Source: Streptomyces changanensis | GTDB lineage: Bacteria; Actinomycetota; Actinomycetes; Streptomycetales; Streptomycetaceae | DNA: 64,000 nt | Reading direction: 5' to 3' | NCBI RefSeq assembly: GCF_024600715.1 | Contig: NZ_CP102332.1 | Span: forward strand, 744,001 to 808,000 | In this document: positions 41,852 to 50,280 of the stretch, piece by piece | Layout of the letters: the number at the start of each line of letters is the position of its first letter | How positions within the stretch are numbered: the first letter of the stretch is position 1 | Notes under the pieces: generated by a model | The model's database searches: none | The model's input: only the letters and a program-made list of their open reading frames with translations | What the model was told of the DNA's origin: nothing | Position numbers and translations under genes: made by a program

Positions 41852-42415
41852 ATGTCCCGCGTGAGCGATCTCCGGACGAACGACACTCCCCCGCCCCCTC
41901 CCACACCCGACCGGACCGGCACGGACGCCGCCTGGGCCGACGCAGGCGACGCAGGCGGCACGGGCAGCGCGGGCGGCAGGGGCGGCATCGGTGGTCTGCG
42001 GGTGCGCCCCGCGACCCCCGCCGACCTGGACGCCGTGCTGGCCTTCTGGAAGACGGCCGCCGAGGGCACGAGCATCAGCGACGACCGGGAGGGCGTCGAG
42101 CGGCTCGTCGCCCGCGACCCGGAGGCACTGCTGCTCGCCGAGGACGCCGACAGCGTGCTCGCGGGCACCGTCATCGCCGGGTTCGACGGCTGGCGGTGCC
42201 ACCTGTACCGGCTCGCCGTCCGCCCGGCGCTCCGGCGGCGGGGCGTCGGGACGGCGCTGCTCGCCGCCGCCGAGGAGCGCTTCGCCCGGCTGGGCGGCCG
42301 CCGCTCCGACGCCATGGTGCTGGACCGCAACGACACGGCCCACCACGCCTGGCGGGCGGCCGGATACGCGCCGCAGCCGGAGTGGAGCCGGTGGGTCAAG
42401 CCGCTCGCCCCCTGA
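41852..42415 (+). CDS. GNAT family N-acetyltransferase
   Basis: Acetyl-CoA-dependent acyltransferase of 187 residues. After a Pro/Gly/Ala-rich leader of about 45 residues, the GNAT domain starts LRVRPATPADLDAVLAFW and holds LYRLAVRPALRRRGVGTALL, where RRRGVG is the acetyl-CoA pyrophosphate loop. The C-terminal HHAWRAAGYAPQPEW is the usual beta-strand 6/7 region. The ATG at 41852 follows GGTGGTGGG. A GTG three codons later is possible. The gene is divergent from the antitoxin gene. The acceptor is unknown. Confidence 0.88.
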   Translation: MSRVSDLRTNDTPPPPPTPDRTGTDAAWADAGDAGGTGSAGGRGGIGGLRVRPATPADLDAVLAFWKTAAEGTSISDDREGVERLVARDPEALLLAEDADSVLAGTVIAGFDGWRCHLYRLAVRPALRRRGVGTALLAAAEERFARLGGRRSDAMVLDRNDTAHHAWRAAGYAPQPEWSRWVKPLAP

Positions 42416-42582
42416 CCGGCGCCGGGGCCACCGCGCGCGACCGCCCACGCCGCGCGCACGCCCCGCCCCGCCCCGACACGCGGAAGGTGTGTGAACGTGC
42501 GCGCACGGGCGACGCTCCCAGTGGTCGTAGCCGGCATCGCGGAGATCCGCCCTCTGGGCGATCATGGGACGGAGGTGAACCG

Positions 42583-44034
42583 ATGACGGAAGTGCTGCTG
42601 CTGCTCCTGGCGCTGCTGCTCGCGCTCGCGTGCGGGGCGTTCGTCGCGGCGGAGTTCTCGCTCACGACGGTGGAGCGGGGCGCGTTGGAGGAGGCGGTGG
42701 AGCGCGGTGAGCGCGGCGCCGCCGGGGCACTGCGGGCCGTACGGTCGCTGACCTTCCAGCTGTCCGGCGCCCAGCTGGGCATCACGGTGACCAACCTGGT
42801 CGTCGGCATGCTCGCCGAGCCGTCCGTGGCCCGCCTGATCAGCGGCCCGCTCCGCGACCTGGGCGTGTCCCCGTCGGTCGCCTCGTCGCTGGCACTGGTC
42901 ATCGGCACGGCCCTGTCGACGGTCGTCCTGATGGTCGTCGGCGAGCTCGTGCCGAAGAACTGGGCCATCTCCTTCCCGCTCGGGGTCGCCAAGGTGGTGG
43001 GCACCCCGCAGCGGATCTTCAGCGCCGCCTTCAAGCCGCTGATCAGTCACCTGAACAACACCGCGAACCGCATCGTGCGCCGGCTGGGCATGGAGCCGGC
43101 GGAGGAGCTGGCGTCGGCCCGCAGCCCTCAGGAGCTGGTCGCCCTGGCCCGTCACTCGGCGCGCGAGGGCGCGCTGGAGCCGGACACCGCCGAGCTGTTC
43201 GTCCGTACGCTGAACCTCGCGGAACTCACCGCCGAGAACGTCATGACGCCCCGCGTGCAGGTCATCGCCCTGGAGGCGCGGGCGACGGCCGAGGACGTCG
43301 CCAACGCGACCCGGGCGACCGGTCTGTCCCGTTTCCCCGTGTACCGGGGCGTCCTGGACACCGTCATCGGCACGGCCCACATCAAGGACGTCCTGGCCGT
43401 GCCCGCCGGCCGGCGCCACCGGACGCCGGTGGTGGAGCTGCTGCGGGAGCCGGTGCTGGTGCCGGAGAGCCTCACCGTGGACCGGCTGCTCGATCGCATG
43501 TACGGCAGGGCCACGATGGCCGTGGTCATCGACGAGTACGGCGGCACGGCGGGCGTGGTGACGATGGAGGACATCGTGGAGGAGGTCGTCGGCGAGGTGC
43601 GCGACGAGCACGATCCGCACGAGACGCCCGACCTGCTGCGGGCGGGGGACGACGCCGACGGGCGCGCGCTGTGGTCCGCCGACGGCGCCGTCCGCACCGA
43701 CCAGCTGCGCTCCCTGGGACTGAACGCGCCGGAAGGCCCCTACGAGACGCTCGCCGGACTGGTCGCCACGGAGCTCGGCCGCATCCCGGAGGTCGGCGAC
43801 ACCGTCGAGGTCGCCGGGTGGCTGCTGGACGTGGTCGACGCCTCGGGGCGCCGGGCGGCGCGCGTACTGCTGCACGCCCCGGCCGCAGAGGCCGCCGGGG
43901 ACGCCGGGGACGCCGGGGACGACGAGACCCGCCGGGACGGTGGAGGCGGCCGGGACGACGGGGAGGGCGGGGACGGCGGCCGCCGAGGTGGCGCGCGGTC
44001 CACCGGCCGCACCGGGGGGAGGGCGGGACGGTGA
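42583..44034 (+). CDS. CNNM/CBS-domain protein (hemolysin/CorC family), first of a pair
   Basis: Membrane protein of 483 residues in the family of magnesium/cobalt efflux regulators once called hemolysins. The N-terminal DUF21/CNNM domain (about 1-190) has three to four helices with the hallmark LSGAQLGITVTNLVVGMLAEP and VVGELVPKNWAI. Two CBS repeats follow (VMTPRVQVIAL, then AVVIDEYGGTAGVVTMEDIVEEVVGEV), then a CorC_HlyC domain. The last 50 residues are Gly/Asp/Arg-rich. A strong GGAGGTGAACCG precedes ATG. The stop overlaps the GTG of its paralogue (GTGA). Ion specificity is not known. Confidence 0.9.
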   Translation: MTEVLLLLLALLLALACGAFVAAEFSLTTVERGALEEAVERGERGAAGALRAVRSLTFQLSGAQLGITVTNLVVGMLAEPSVARLISGPLRDLGVSPSVASSLALVIGTALSTVVLMVVGELVPKNWAISFPLGVAKVVGTPQRIFSAAFKPLISHLNNTANRIVRRLGMEPAEELASARSPQELVALARHSAREGALEPDTAELFVRTLNLAELTAENVMTPRVQVIALEARATAEDVANATRATGLSRFPVYRGVLDTVIGTAHIKDVLAVPAGRRHRTPVVELLREPVLVPESLTVDRLLDRMYGRATMAVVIDEYGGTAGVVTMEDIVEEVVGEVRDEHDPHETPDLLRAGDDADGRALWSADGAVRTDQLRSLGLNAPEGPYETLAGLVATELGRIPEVGDTVEVAGWLLDVVDASGRRAARVLLHAPAAEAAGDAGDAGDDETRRDGGGGRDDGEGGDGGRRGGARSTGRTGGRAGR

Positions 44035-45047
44035 TCGTCGTCCAGTTGCTGGTGGGACTGCTCACCCTGGTCCTGAACGCCTTCTTCGTGGGGGCCGAGT
44101 TCGCCCTCATCTCCGTGCGCCGCAGCCAGATCGAGCCGCAGGCGGAGGCCGGTGACCGTCGGGCGCGCAGCGTCCTGTGGGGGCTGGAGCACGTGTCGGC
44201 GCTGCTGGCGGCGGCGCAGCTCGGCATCACGCTCTCCACGCTGGTCCTCGGCATCGTCGCCGAACCGGCCATCGCGCACCTGCTGGAGCCGTTGTTCGAG
44301 GCGGTGGGCGTGCCGCACGGCCTCGTGCACCCGATCTCCTTCGTGATCGCCCTGTCGGTCGCCACGTACCTCCACATGCTGCTGGGCGAGATGGTGCCGA
44401 AGAACGTCGCCCTCGCCGAACCGGTGCGCACGGCGCTGCTCCTCGGCCCGCCCCTGGTGGCGGTGGCGCGCGCGCTGCGCCCGGTGATCTTCACGGTGAA
44501 CGCGTCCGCCAACGCGCTGCTGCGGCTGATGCGGGTGGAGCCGAAGGACGAGGTCGGGGCGACGTTCTCGGACGACGAGCTGGCCCGCATGGTGACCGAC
44601 GCGGGAGACGCGGGCCTGCTGGACGACCGTGCCGCCGAGCGGCTGCACGACGCGCTGGAACTGGGCAGGCGCCCGGTGCGGGACGTGGTCATGCCGTTGG
44701 AGCGGGTCGTCTACGTGCAGCTGGGCGCCACGCCGGAGGAGGTGGAGGGGCTGGCCGCGCGGACCGGCTTCTCCCGCTTCCCGGTGGTGGACGCCACCCG
44801 CCGCATCCTGGGCTACCTGCACGTCAAGGACGCGCTGGACGTCGCCTCCCGTGACCTGCCCTTCCCGGTGGCGGCGATGCGGCCGATCGCCCGGGTCCGG
44901 GCCGCGACCCCGCTCGACGACGTGCTGACGGCGATGCGCCGCAGCCGTACGCACCTGGCCGCCGTCCTCGACGACGACGGCCGGCTCGCGGGGCTGGTCA
45001 CCATGGAGGACGTGCTGCGCGAGCTGGTGGGCGGACCGACCGCCTGA
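44031..45047 (+). CDS. CNNM/CBS-domain protein, second of a pair
   Basis: Paralogue of the preceding gene, 338 residues, starting at GTG 44031 and coupled by GTGA overlap. The CNNM domain includes VGAEFALISVRRSQIE, LAAAQLGITLSTLVLGIVAEP and LLGEMVPKNVALAEP. The CBS pair includes VMPLERVVYVQL and LAAVLDDDGRLAGLVTMEDVLRELVGG. It lacks the C-terminal CorC_HlyC domain present in its neighbour. Such unequal pairs are common in streptomycetes and may form heterodimers, which is an inference. Confidence 0.9.
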   Translation: MIVVQLLVGLLTLVLNAFFVGAEFALISVRRSQIEPQAEAGDRRARSVLWGLEHVSALLAAAQLGITLSTLVLGIVAEPAIAHLLEPLFEAVGVPHGLVHPISFVIALSVATYLHMLLGEMVPKNVALAEPVRTALLLGPPLVAVARALRPVIFTVNASANALLRLMRVEPKDEVGATFSDDELARMVTDAGDAGLLDDRAAERLHDALELGRRPVRDVVMPLERVVYVQLGATPEEVEGLAARTGFSRFPVVDATRRILGYLHVKDALDVASRDLPFPVAAMRPIARVRAATPLDDVLTAMRRSRTHLAAVLDDDGRLAGLVTMEDVLRELVGGPTA

Positions 45048-45055
45048 GACGCCAC

Positions 45056-45069
45056 ACCGTCCGGACGGT
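45056..45069. promoter_or_regulatory. Perfect 14-base palindrome before the SGNH hydrolase gene
   Basis: ACCGTCCGGACGGT, 14 bases before the ATG and 9 bases after the CNNM stop. It could be an operator or a short terminator stem without a loop. No regulator gene is adjacent. Confidence 0.35.
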
Positions 45070-45083
45070 ACGATCGCTCCGCC

Positions 45084-45863
45084 ATGGAGATGAATGCTAC
45101 GTACACGAGTTTCGTCGCGGTGGGCGACAGCTTCACCGAGGGCATGTCGGACCTGCTGCCCGACGGCTCCTACCGGGGGTGGGCGGACCTCCTCGCGGCC
45201 CGGCTCGCCGCCCGCACGCCCGGGTTCCGCTACGCGAACCTGGCGGTCCGCGGGAAGCTGATCGGCCAGATCGTCGCCGAGCAGGTGGGGCCGGCGGCCG
45301 CGTCGGGCGCCGACGTGATCACCCTCGTCGGCGGGCTGAACGACACCCTGCGCCCGAAGTGCGACATGGGGCGCGTGCGGGGGCTGCTGGAGGAGGCGGT
45401 CGAGCGGCTCGCGCCGGCGTGCAAGCAGCTGGTCCTGATGCGCAGCCCGGGCCGCCGCGGCCCGGTGATGGAGCGGTTCCGCCCGCGCATGGAGGAGCTG
45501 TTCCGGCACGTCGACGACCTGGCCGCGCGGCACGACGCGCTGGTGGTGGACCTGTACGGCGCGTACGTGATGGGCGACCCGCGGATGTGGGACGTGGACC
45601 GGTTGCACCTGACGGCGGAGGGCCACCGCCGGGTCGCCGAGGCGGTGTGGCAGGCGCTCGGCCTCGACGCCGCGGAGGACTGGCGGGCACCACTGCCGCC
45701 GGACCTGCCGGGCCCGTGGGCGGACCGCCGGCGTGCGGACCTGCGTTTCGCGCGGCAGCACCTCGGCCCGTGGATCGGCCGGCGGCTGACGGGCCGCTCC
45801 TCCGGTGACGGCCGGCCCGCGAAGCGCCCGGACCTGCTGCCGTTCGAGGAACCGACGGCGTAG
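45084..45863 (+). CDS. SGNH/GDSL-family hydrolase
   Basis: Serine esterase or lipase-like hydrolase of 259 residues. Block I is FVAVGDSFTEGM with the nucleophile Ser near residue 16, the oxyanion Gly lies in YANLAVRGKL, Asn in VGGLNDTLRP gives block III, and DVDRLHLTAEGH supplies the catalytic Asp and His. No signal peptide is present, so it is probably cytoplasmic, unlike many secreted lipases of the genus. The C-terminal 60 residues are Arg/Pro-rich. The substrate is unknown. Confidence 0.9.
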   Translation: MEMNATYTSFVAVGDSFTEGMSDLLPDGSYRGWADLLAARLAARTPGFRYANLAVRGKLIGQIVAEQVGPAAASGADVITLVGGLNDTLRPKCDMGRVRGLLEEAVERLAPACKQLVLMRSPGRRGPVMERFRPRMEELFRHVDDLAARHDALVVDLYGAYVMGDPRMWDVDRLHLTAEGHRRVAEAVWQALGLDAAEDWRAPLPPDLPGPWADRRRADLRFARQHLGPWIGRRLTGRSSGDGRPAKRPDLLPFEEPTA

Positions 45864-46052
45864 GGCCGCCCGGCGGCAGCGGCGGCGGTCGCGGCGGCGG
45901 GCCAGGTGACCGCGGCGGACGGGTGCGTGCCGGAGAGGCGGGGCGGGATGTACGGCCACGGGGTGCGGGCAGGGGGTGCGCGCGCGAGGGTGGCGTGCGT
46001 CTCGTAGCAAGGCACGAGCCGGGCCGCCGCGCCGACCTGCACGAACCGCCAG

Positions 46053-46058
46053 TAGAAT
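46053..46058 (+). promoter_or_regulatory. -10 element of purB, probably giving a leaderless message
   Basis: TAGAAT matches the actinobacterial -10 consensus TAGRNT. It ends 8 bases before the GTG start, so transcription would begin at or within a base or two of the start codon. No Shine-Dalgarno site is present, and no convincing -35 is visible. Confidence 0.5.
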
Positions 46059-46066
46059 CCGTCCAC

Positions 46067-47500
46067 GTGACTGCAAAGCCTCGCATCCCCAATGTCCTCG
46101 CCGGCCGCTACGCCTCCGCCGAGCTCGCCGTCCTCTGGTCCCCCGAGCAGAAGGTGAAGCTGGAGCGCCGGCTGTGGCTCGCCGTGCTGCGTGCCCAGAA
46201 GGACCTCGGGATCGAGGTGCCGGACGCCGCCCTCGCCGACTACGAGCGCGTCCTCGACCAGGTCGACCTCGCGTCGATCGCCGAGCGGGAGAAGGTGACG
46301 CGGCACGACGTGAAGGCCCGCATCGAGGAGTTCAACGACCTCGCGGGCCACGAGCAGGTCCACAAGGGCATGACGTCCCGCGACCTGACGGAGAACGTCG
46401 AGCAGCTCCAGGTCCGGCTCTCCCTGGAGCTCGTGCGCGACCGCACGGTGGCGGTCCTCGCCCGGCTCGGCAAGCTGGCCGGCGAGCACGGCGAGCTGGT
46501 CATGGCGGGCCGCTCGCACAACGTCGCCGCGCAGGCCACGACCCTCGGCAAGCGCTTCGCGACCGCGGCGGACGAGCTGCTCACCGCGTACGCGCGGCTG
46601 GAGGAGCTGCTGGGCCGCTACCCGCTGCGCGGCATCAAGGGGCCGGTCGGCACCGCGCAGGACATGCTCGACCTGCTCGGCGGCGACGCGTCGAAGCTGG
46701 CGGAGCTGGAGCAGCGGATCGCCGGGCACCTGGGCTTCGCCCACGCCTTCACCTCGGTCGGCCAGGTCTACCCGCGTTCGCTGGACTACGAGGTCGTCAC
46801 CGCGCTGGTGCAGCTGGCGGCCGCCCCGTCGTCGCTGGCGAAGACGATCCGGCTGATGGCCGGGCACGAGCTGGTCACCGAGGGCTTCAAGCCCGGCCAG
46901 GTCGGTTCCTCCGCCATGCCGCACAAGATGAACACCCGCTCCTGCGAGCGCGTCAACGGCCTCATGGTCATCCTGCGCGGTTACGCGTCGATGACCGGCG
47001 AGCTGGCGGGCGACCAGTGGAACGAGGGTGACGTCTCCTGCTCGGTGGTGCGCCGGGTCGCGCTGCCCGACGCGTTCTTCGCGCTCGACGGGCTGCTGGA
47101 GACGTTCCTGACCGTGCTCGACGAGTTCGGCGCCTTCCCCGCGGTCGTCGCCCGCGAGCTGGACCGGTACCTGCCGTTCCTCGCCACCACCAAGGTGCTG
47201 ATGGCGTCGGTGCGCGCCGGCGTGGGCCGCGAGGTGGCGCACGAGGCCATCAAGGAGAACGCCGTCGCGTCGGCGCTGGCCATGCGCGAGCAGGGCGCCG
47301 AGCGCAACGAACTGCTCGACAAGCTCGCCGCCGACGACCGCATCCCGCTGGACCGCGCGCAGCTGGACGCGGCGATGGCGGACAAGCTGTCGTTCACGGG
47401 CGCCGCCGCCGACCAGGTCGGCGCGGTGGTCGCCCGGATCGAGGAGATCGCCAAGCGGCACCCGGAGGCCGCCGGTTACGTCCCCGGTGCGATCCTCTGA
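46067..47500 (+). CDS. purB: Adenylosuccinate lyase
   Basis: Catalyses two fumarate-releasing steps of purine synthesis: SAICAR to AICAR and adenylosuccinate to AMP. The 477-residue protein has the fumarase-superfamily signature GSSAMPHKMN with the catalytic-loop Ser, HKGMTSRDLTENVEQ near residue 100, and the general acid region MAGRSHNVAAQ with His. The start is GTG at 46067 (MTAKPRIPNVLAGRY). A -10 hexamer lies immediately before it. The gene is monocistronic or followed by mug 19 bases later. Confidence 0.95.
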   Translation: MTAKPRIPNVLAGRYASAELAVLWSPEQKVKLERRLWLAVLRAQKDLGIEVPDAALADYERVLDQVDLASIAEREKVTRHDVKARIEEFNDLAGHEQVHKGMTSRDLTENVEQLQVRLSLELVRDRTVAVLARLGKLAGEHGELVMAGRSHNVAAQATTLGKRFATAADELLTAYARLEELLGRYPLRGIKGPVGTAQDMLDLLGGDASKLAELEQRIAGHLGFAHAFTSVGQVYPRSLDYEVVTALVQLAAAPSSLAKTIRLMAGHELVTEGFKPGQVGSSAMPHKMNTRSCERVNGLMVILRGYASMTGELAGDQWNEGDVSCSVVRRVALPDAFFALDGLLETFLTVLDEFGAFPAVVARELDRYLPFLATTKVLMASVRAGVGREVAHEAIKENAVASALAMREQGAERNELLDKLAADDRIPLDRAQLDAAMADKLSFTGAAADQVGAVVARIEEIAKRHPEAAGYVPGAIL

Positions 47501-47519
47501 CACGGGGCACACGACCCGT

Positions 47520-48068
47520 ATGACACCTGAGGAACTCCAGGCCGCCCGTGACCGCGTCGTCCCCGACGTGGTGGCGGGCGGTCTGTCCGTGCTCTTCTGC
47601 GGCATCAACCCGGGGCTGATGTCGGCGGCGACGGGCCACCACTTCGCCCGCCCCGGCAACCGCTTCTGGCCCGTGCTCCACCTGTCGGGGTTCACGCCGC
47701 GCCGGCTGGTGCCGGCCGAGGAGCGCGAACTCCTGGCGTACGGGCTGGGCATCACCAACGTCGTGGCGCGGGCGACGGCCCGCGCGGACGAGTTGACGGC
47801 GGAGGAGTTCCGCGAGGGCGGCCGGACCCTGACCGCCAAGGTGGAGGAGCTGAGTCCGCGCTGGCTGGCGGTCGTCGGCATCACCGCCTACCGCACCGCC
47901 TTCGGGGAGCCGAAGGCGGTGATCGGACCGCAGGAGCGGACGATCGGTGACACCCGGATCTGGGCGCTGCCCAACCCCAGCGGTCTCAACGCGCATTGGA
48001 CGGCGGCGACGATGGCGGAGGAGTTCGCCCGGCTGCGCGTCGCCGCTACGGCGGATCGGTCTCGGTGA
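47520..48068 (+). CDS. mug: G/U mismatch-specific DNA glycosylase (Mug/TDG family)
   Basis: DNA repair enzyme that removes uracil or thymine mispaired with guanine. The 182-residue protein has the active-site motif LFCGINPGLMSAATGHHFARPGNRFW (read in parts), where Asn in GINPG activates water, and the second motif LPNPSGLNAHW that intercalates DNA. The ATG at 47520 is chosen over an upstream ATG because it follows a plausible MTPEELQAARD start. It converges with and overlaps the next gene by 23 bases. Confidence 0.92.
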   Translation: MTPEELQAARDRVVPDVVAGGLSVLFCGINPGLMSAATGHHFARPGNRFWPVLHLSGFTPRRLVPAEERELLAYGLGITNVVARATARADELTAEEFREGGRTLTAKVEELSPRWLAVVGITAYRTAFGEPKAVIGPQERTIGDTRIWALPNPSGLNAHWTAATMAEEFARLRVAATADRSR

Positions 48069-48480
48069 CGACGGCGAGCAGCTGGTAGGGCAGCTCCCGG
48101 TCCCACTGCGAGACGCCGAGTGCTATCCAACGGCCGTCCGCCCGCCACAGGTGGACGTCGGGGACGTGGGCGGCGAGCCCGCCCCACGGCTCGGGGAGCT
48201 CCTCGCCCCGCGCACCCCGCAGGAACACCGACCAGAGGGCGAACACCTGCGGCTCCCCCCACCGCTCGCTCAGACACGCCGCGAGGGCGTCGCGCTCCGC
48301 CTCGTACTGCTCCGCCACCTCCTCGGCGCGGCCGGGGTCCTCCCAGAAGTCCTCGCTCGTGGCGAGCTCGGCGACGTGGTAGCCGGGGCCGCTGCCGCCC
48401 GCGTCCGACCGCCCGCGCTGCCCGGGGAAGGGGCGGCTGCGCAACAGGTCGATGGTCGCCAGGTGTCGGGCCGTGGTCAT
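48046..48480 (-). CDS. Conserved hypothetical protein, 144 residues
   Basis: Begins MTTARHLATIDLLRSRPFPG and contains YHVAELATSEDFWEDPGRAEEVAEQYEAER (read in parts), ALWSVFLRGARGEELPEPWG and a C-terminal IALGVSQWDRELPYQLLAVV. It is mixed alpha/beta, with Trp and acidic residues and no signal peptide. I recognise no domain. The ATG at 48480 is the only start upstream of the conserved-looking part. The 3' end overlaps the mug 3' end by 23 bases (convergent). Confidence 0.7.
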   Translation of the reverse strand: MTTARHLATIDLLRSRPFPGQRGRSDAGGSGPGYHVAELATSEDFWEDPGRAEEVAEQYEAERDALAACLSERWGEPQVFALWSVFLRGARGEELPEPWGGLAAHVPDVHLWRADGRWIALGVSQWDRELPYQLLAVVTETDPP

Positions 48481-48908
48481 GACTCCAGTAAACCGGCCCC
48501 CACTGACAATTGGCGGCGCGTCAGGACGCCCGCACAGCGACCCGCCCCCCGGCCCGCTCGCGGTACCGCGCGCTCCCGCATGGTCCGTGTGGTCGCGTGG
48601 TCCGTGTGGTCGCGCGTGGCTCCGTGCCGGGACGGTCGCGGCTCCCCCCGCCCCCGGCCACCCGGCACCCTGGGCACGGATGGGCTCCGCGGGGGCGGCG
48701 CGTCGGGTGCCGTGGGGCGGCGCGGGGGGGGCGGCCGCCGCGGGCCACGATGTGGGCCGTCGGGGAGGTACCGGCGGTGCGGCCACCGGCACGGACCGCG
48801 GGCGGCGGCCGGGCGGGGGCCGCCCGGTGCGGACGGCCCGCGCTCGCCGCTCCACCCGGCATTGAGTACGATCCGGCAGACACGCGGCACGAGCTGGGAG
48901 GACAGACG
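48481..48908. other. Gene-free GC-rich stretch with a 17-base tandem repeat
   Basis: No reliable gene in these 428 bases. It holds two adjacent copies of a 17-base unit TGGTCCGTGTGGTCGCG (48581-48597 and 48598-48614), followed by G-rich and C-rich runs. It should contain the promoters of the 48046-48480 gene and the ROK gene, but neither is obvious. Confidence 0.6.
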
Positions 48909-50066
48909 GTGGGGCGACTTACCGGCGGGGACCCGTCGCTGCTGCGGCGGATCAACTCCGCGGTGGTACTCCATGCGCTGCGCGGCGGTGACGCCCGCAC
49001 GCTGACCGACCTCACCCGTCTCACGGGCCTCTCGCGTCCGACGGTGGAGGGGGTGACCGAGGGGCTGATCGAGGCGGGTCTCGTCATCGAGGCGGGCCCC
49101 GAGGAGGGCGAGGTACGGCGCCAGGGCCGACCGGCCCGCCGGTTCCGCTTCCGTGCCGAGGCGGGGCACCTGCTGGGCATCGAGATCGGCCCCCACCGGG
49201 TGGCCGCGCTGCTGTCCGGACTTGACGGCCGGATCATCGGGGCGGGCACGCGGGAGGTGTCCGAGACCGCGTCGGCCGACGAGCGGCTGGAGCGGGTCCG
49301 CGCGGCCGTCGCGGACGTGCTGCGCCGCACCGGTGTCGCGCGCGGCACCCTGCGGGCGGTCGGCGTGGGCACGCCCGGGATCGTCGAGGCGGACGGCAGG
49401 GTACGGCTGGGGACGGCGCTGCCGGGGTGGACGGGGCTGGCGCTGGGCGAACGGCTGAGCCGGTCCTTCCGCTGCCCGGTGCTGGTGGAGAACGACGCCA
49501 ACGCCGCGGCGGTCGCCGAGCACTGGAAGGGCGCCGCGATCGACTCCGACGACGTCGTGTTCGTCCTGGCGGGGCTCAGCCCGGGCGCCGGGGCGCTGAT
49601 CGGCGGGCGGCTGCACCGGGGGTTCGGCGGGGCGGCCGGGGAGATCGGCGCGCTGCACCTGCTCGGGCGCGGCGCGACCCCCGAGACGCTGCTGTCGACG
49701 ACGGACGAGCCGCTGCACCCGCTGGACGAGCACGCGGTGGCCGAGGTGTTCGCACGGGCGCGGCGGGGCGACGCCGGGGCGCTGGCGGCGGTGGACCGGT
49801 TCACGCAACGGCTGGTGCACGACGTGGGCGCGCTGGTGCTGGCGCTCGACCCGGAGCTGGTCGTGGTGGGCGGCTGGGCCGCCGGCCTGGACGGGATCCT
49901 GCCGCCGCTGCGGGAGGAGTTGGCGCGGTTCTGCCTGCGGCCGCCGCGCGTGGCGCTGTCGCTGCTGGGCGAGGCGGCCGTGGCGACGGGAGCGCTGCGA
50001 CTGGCCCTGGACCACGTGGAGGAGCAGTTGTTCGCCGTGGAGGGCACGGTCACCGCCCGGCGCTGA
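48909..50066 (+). CDS. ROK family transcriptional regulator, no zinc motif
   Basis: Sugar-responsive regulator (385 residues) of the NagC/XylR type. The N-terminal winged helix is LLRRINSAVVLHALRGG and LTDLTRLTGLSRPTVEGVTEGLIEAGLV (read in parts). The ROK kinase-like domain has the nucleotide-site GIEIGPHRVAALLSGLDG, the VGVGTPGIVEADG phosphate loop and LVENDANAAAVAEHW. The usual zinc motif CxCGxxGCxE after AGEIG is absent (it reads AGEIGALHLLGRGATPE). The start is GTG at 48909 with GGGAGGACAG. It likely regulates sugar genes elsewhere. Confidence 0.9.
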   Translation: MGRLTGGDPSLLRRINSAVVLHALRGGDARTLTDLTRLTGLSRPTVEGVTEGLIEAGLVIEAGPEEGEVRRQGRPARRFRFRAEAGHLLGIEIGPHRVAALLSGLDGRIIGAGTREVSETASADERLERVRAAVADVLRRTGVARGTLRAVGVGTPGIVEADGRVRLGTALPGWTGLALGERLSRSFRCPVLVENDANAAAVAEHWKGAAIDSDDVVFVLAGLSPGAGALIGGRLHRGFGGAAGEIGALHLLGRGATPETLLSTTDEPLHPLDEHAVAEVFARARRGDAGALAAVDRFTQRLVHDVGALVLALDPELVVVGGWAAGLDGILPPLREELARFCLRPPRVALSLLGEAAVATGALRLALDHVEEQLFAVEGTVTARR

Positions 50067-50198
50067 CCGCACCGGCGGCCTGGCGGTGGGTGTCCGCACG
50101 CGGTGACCGCGGAACGGCCCGGCCCGGGACGCGCGGGCGTCCGGGCCGGGCCGGAGTCGTACGGCGTCGCCCACGGGTCGGGCGTGGGGTCCTTCGGA

Positions 50199-50280
50199 CG
50201 TGGCTCGAAGGGCCCCCGTGCGTGGGCGGGGAAGGGCCCCCTCGAGCGTGGCCCGGAAGGGCCCCTCAGGCGTGGTTCAG
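50199..50280 (+). repeat. Three spaced GAAGGGCCCC repeats
   Basis: GAAGGGCCCC at 50207, 50231 and 50256, each preceded by a CGTGG-type element about 8 bases upstream, giving a period of 24-25 bases between two convergent regulator genes. Possibly transcription-terminating or simply duplicated intergenic DNA. Confidence 0.55.
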
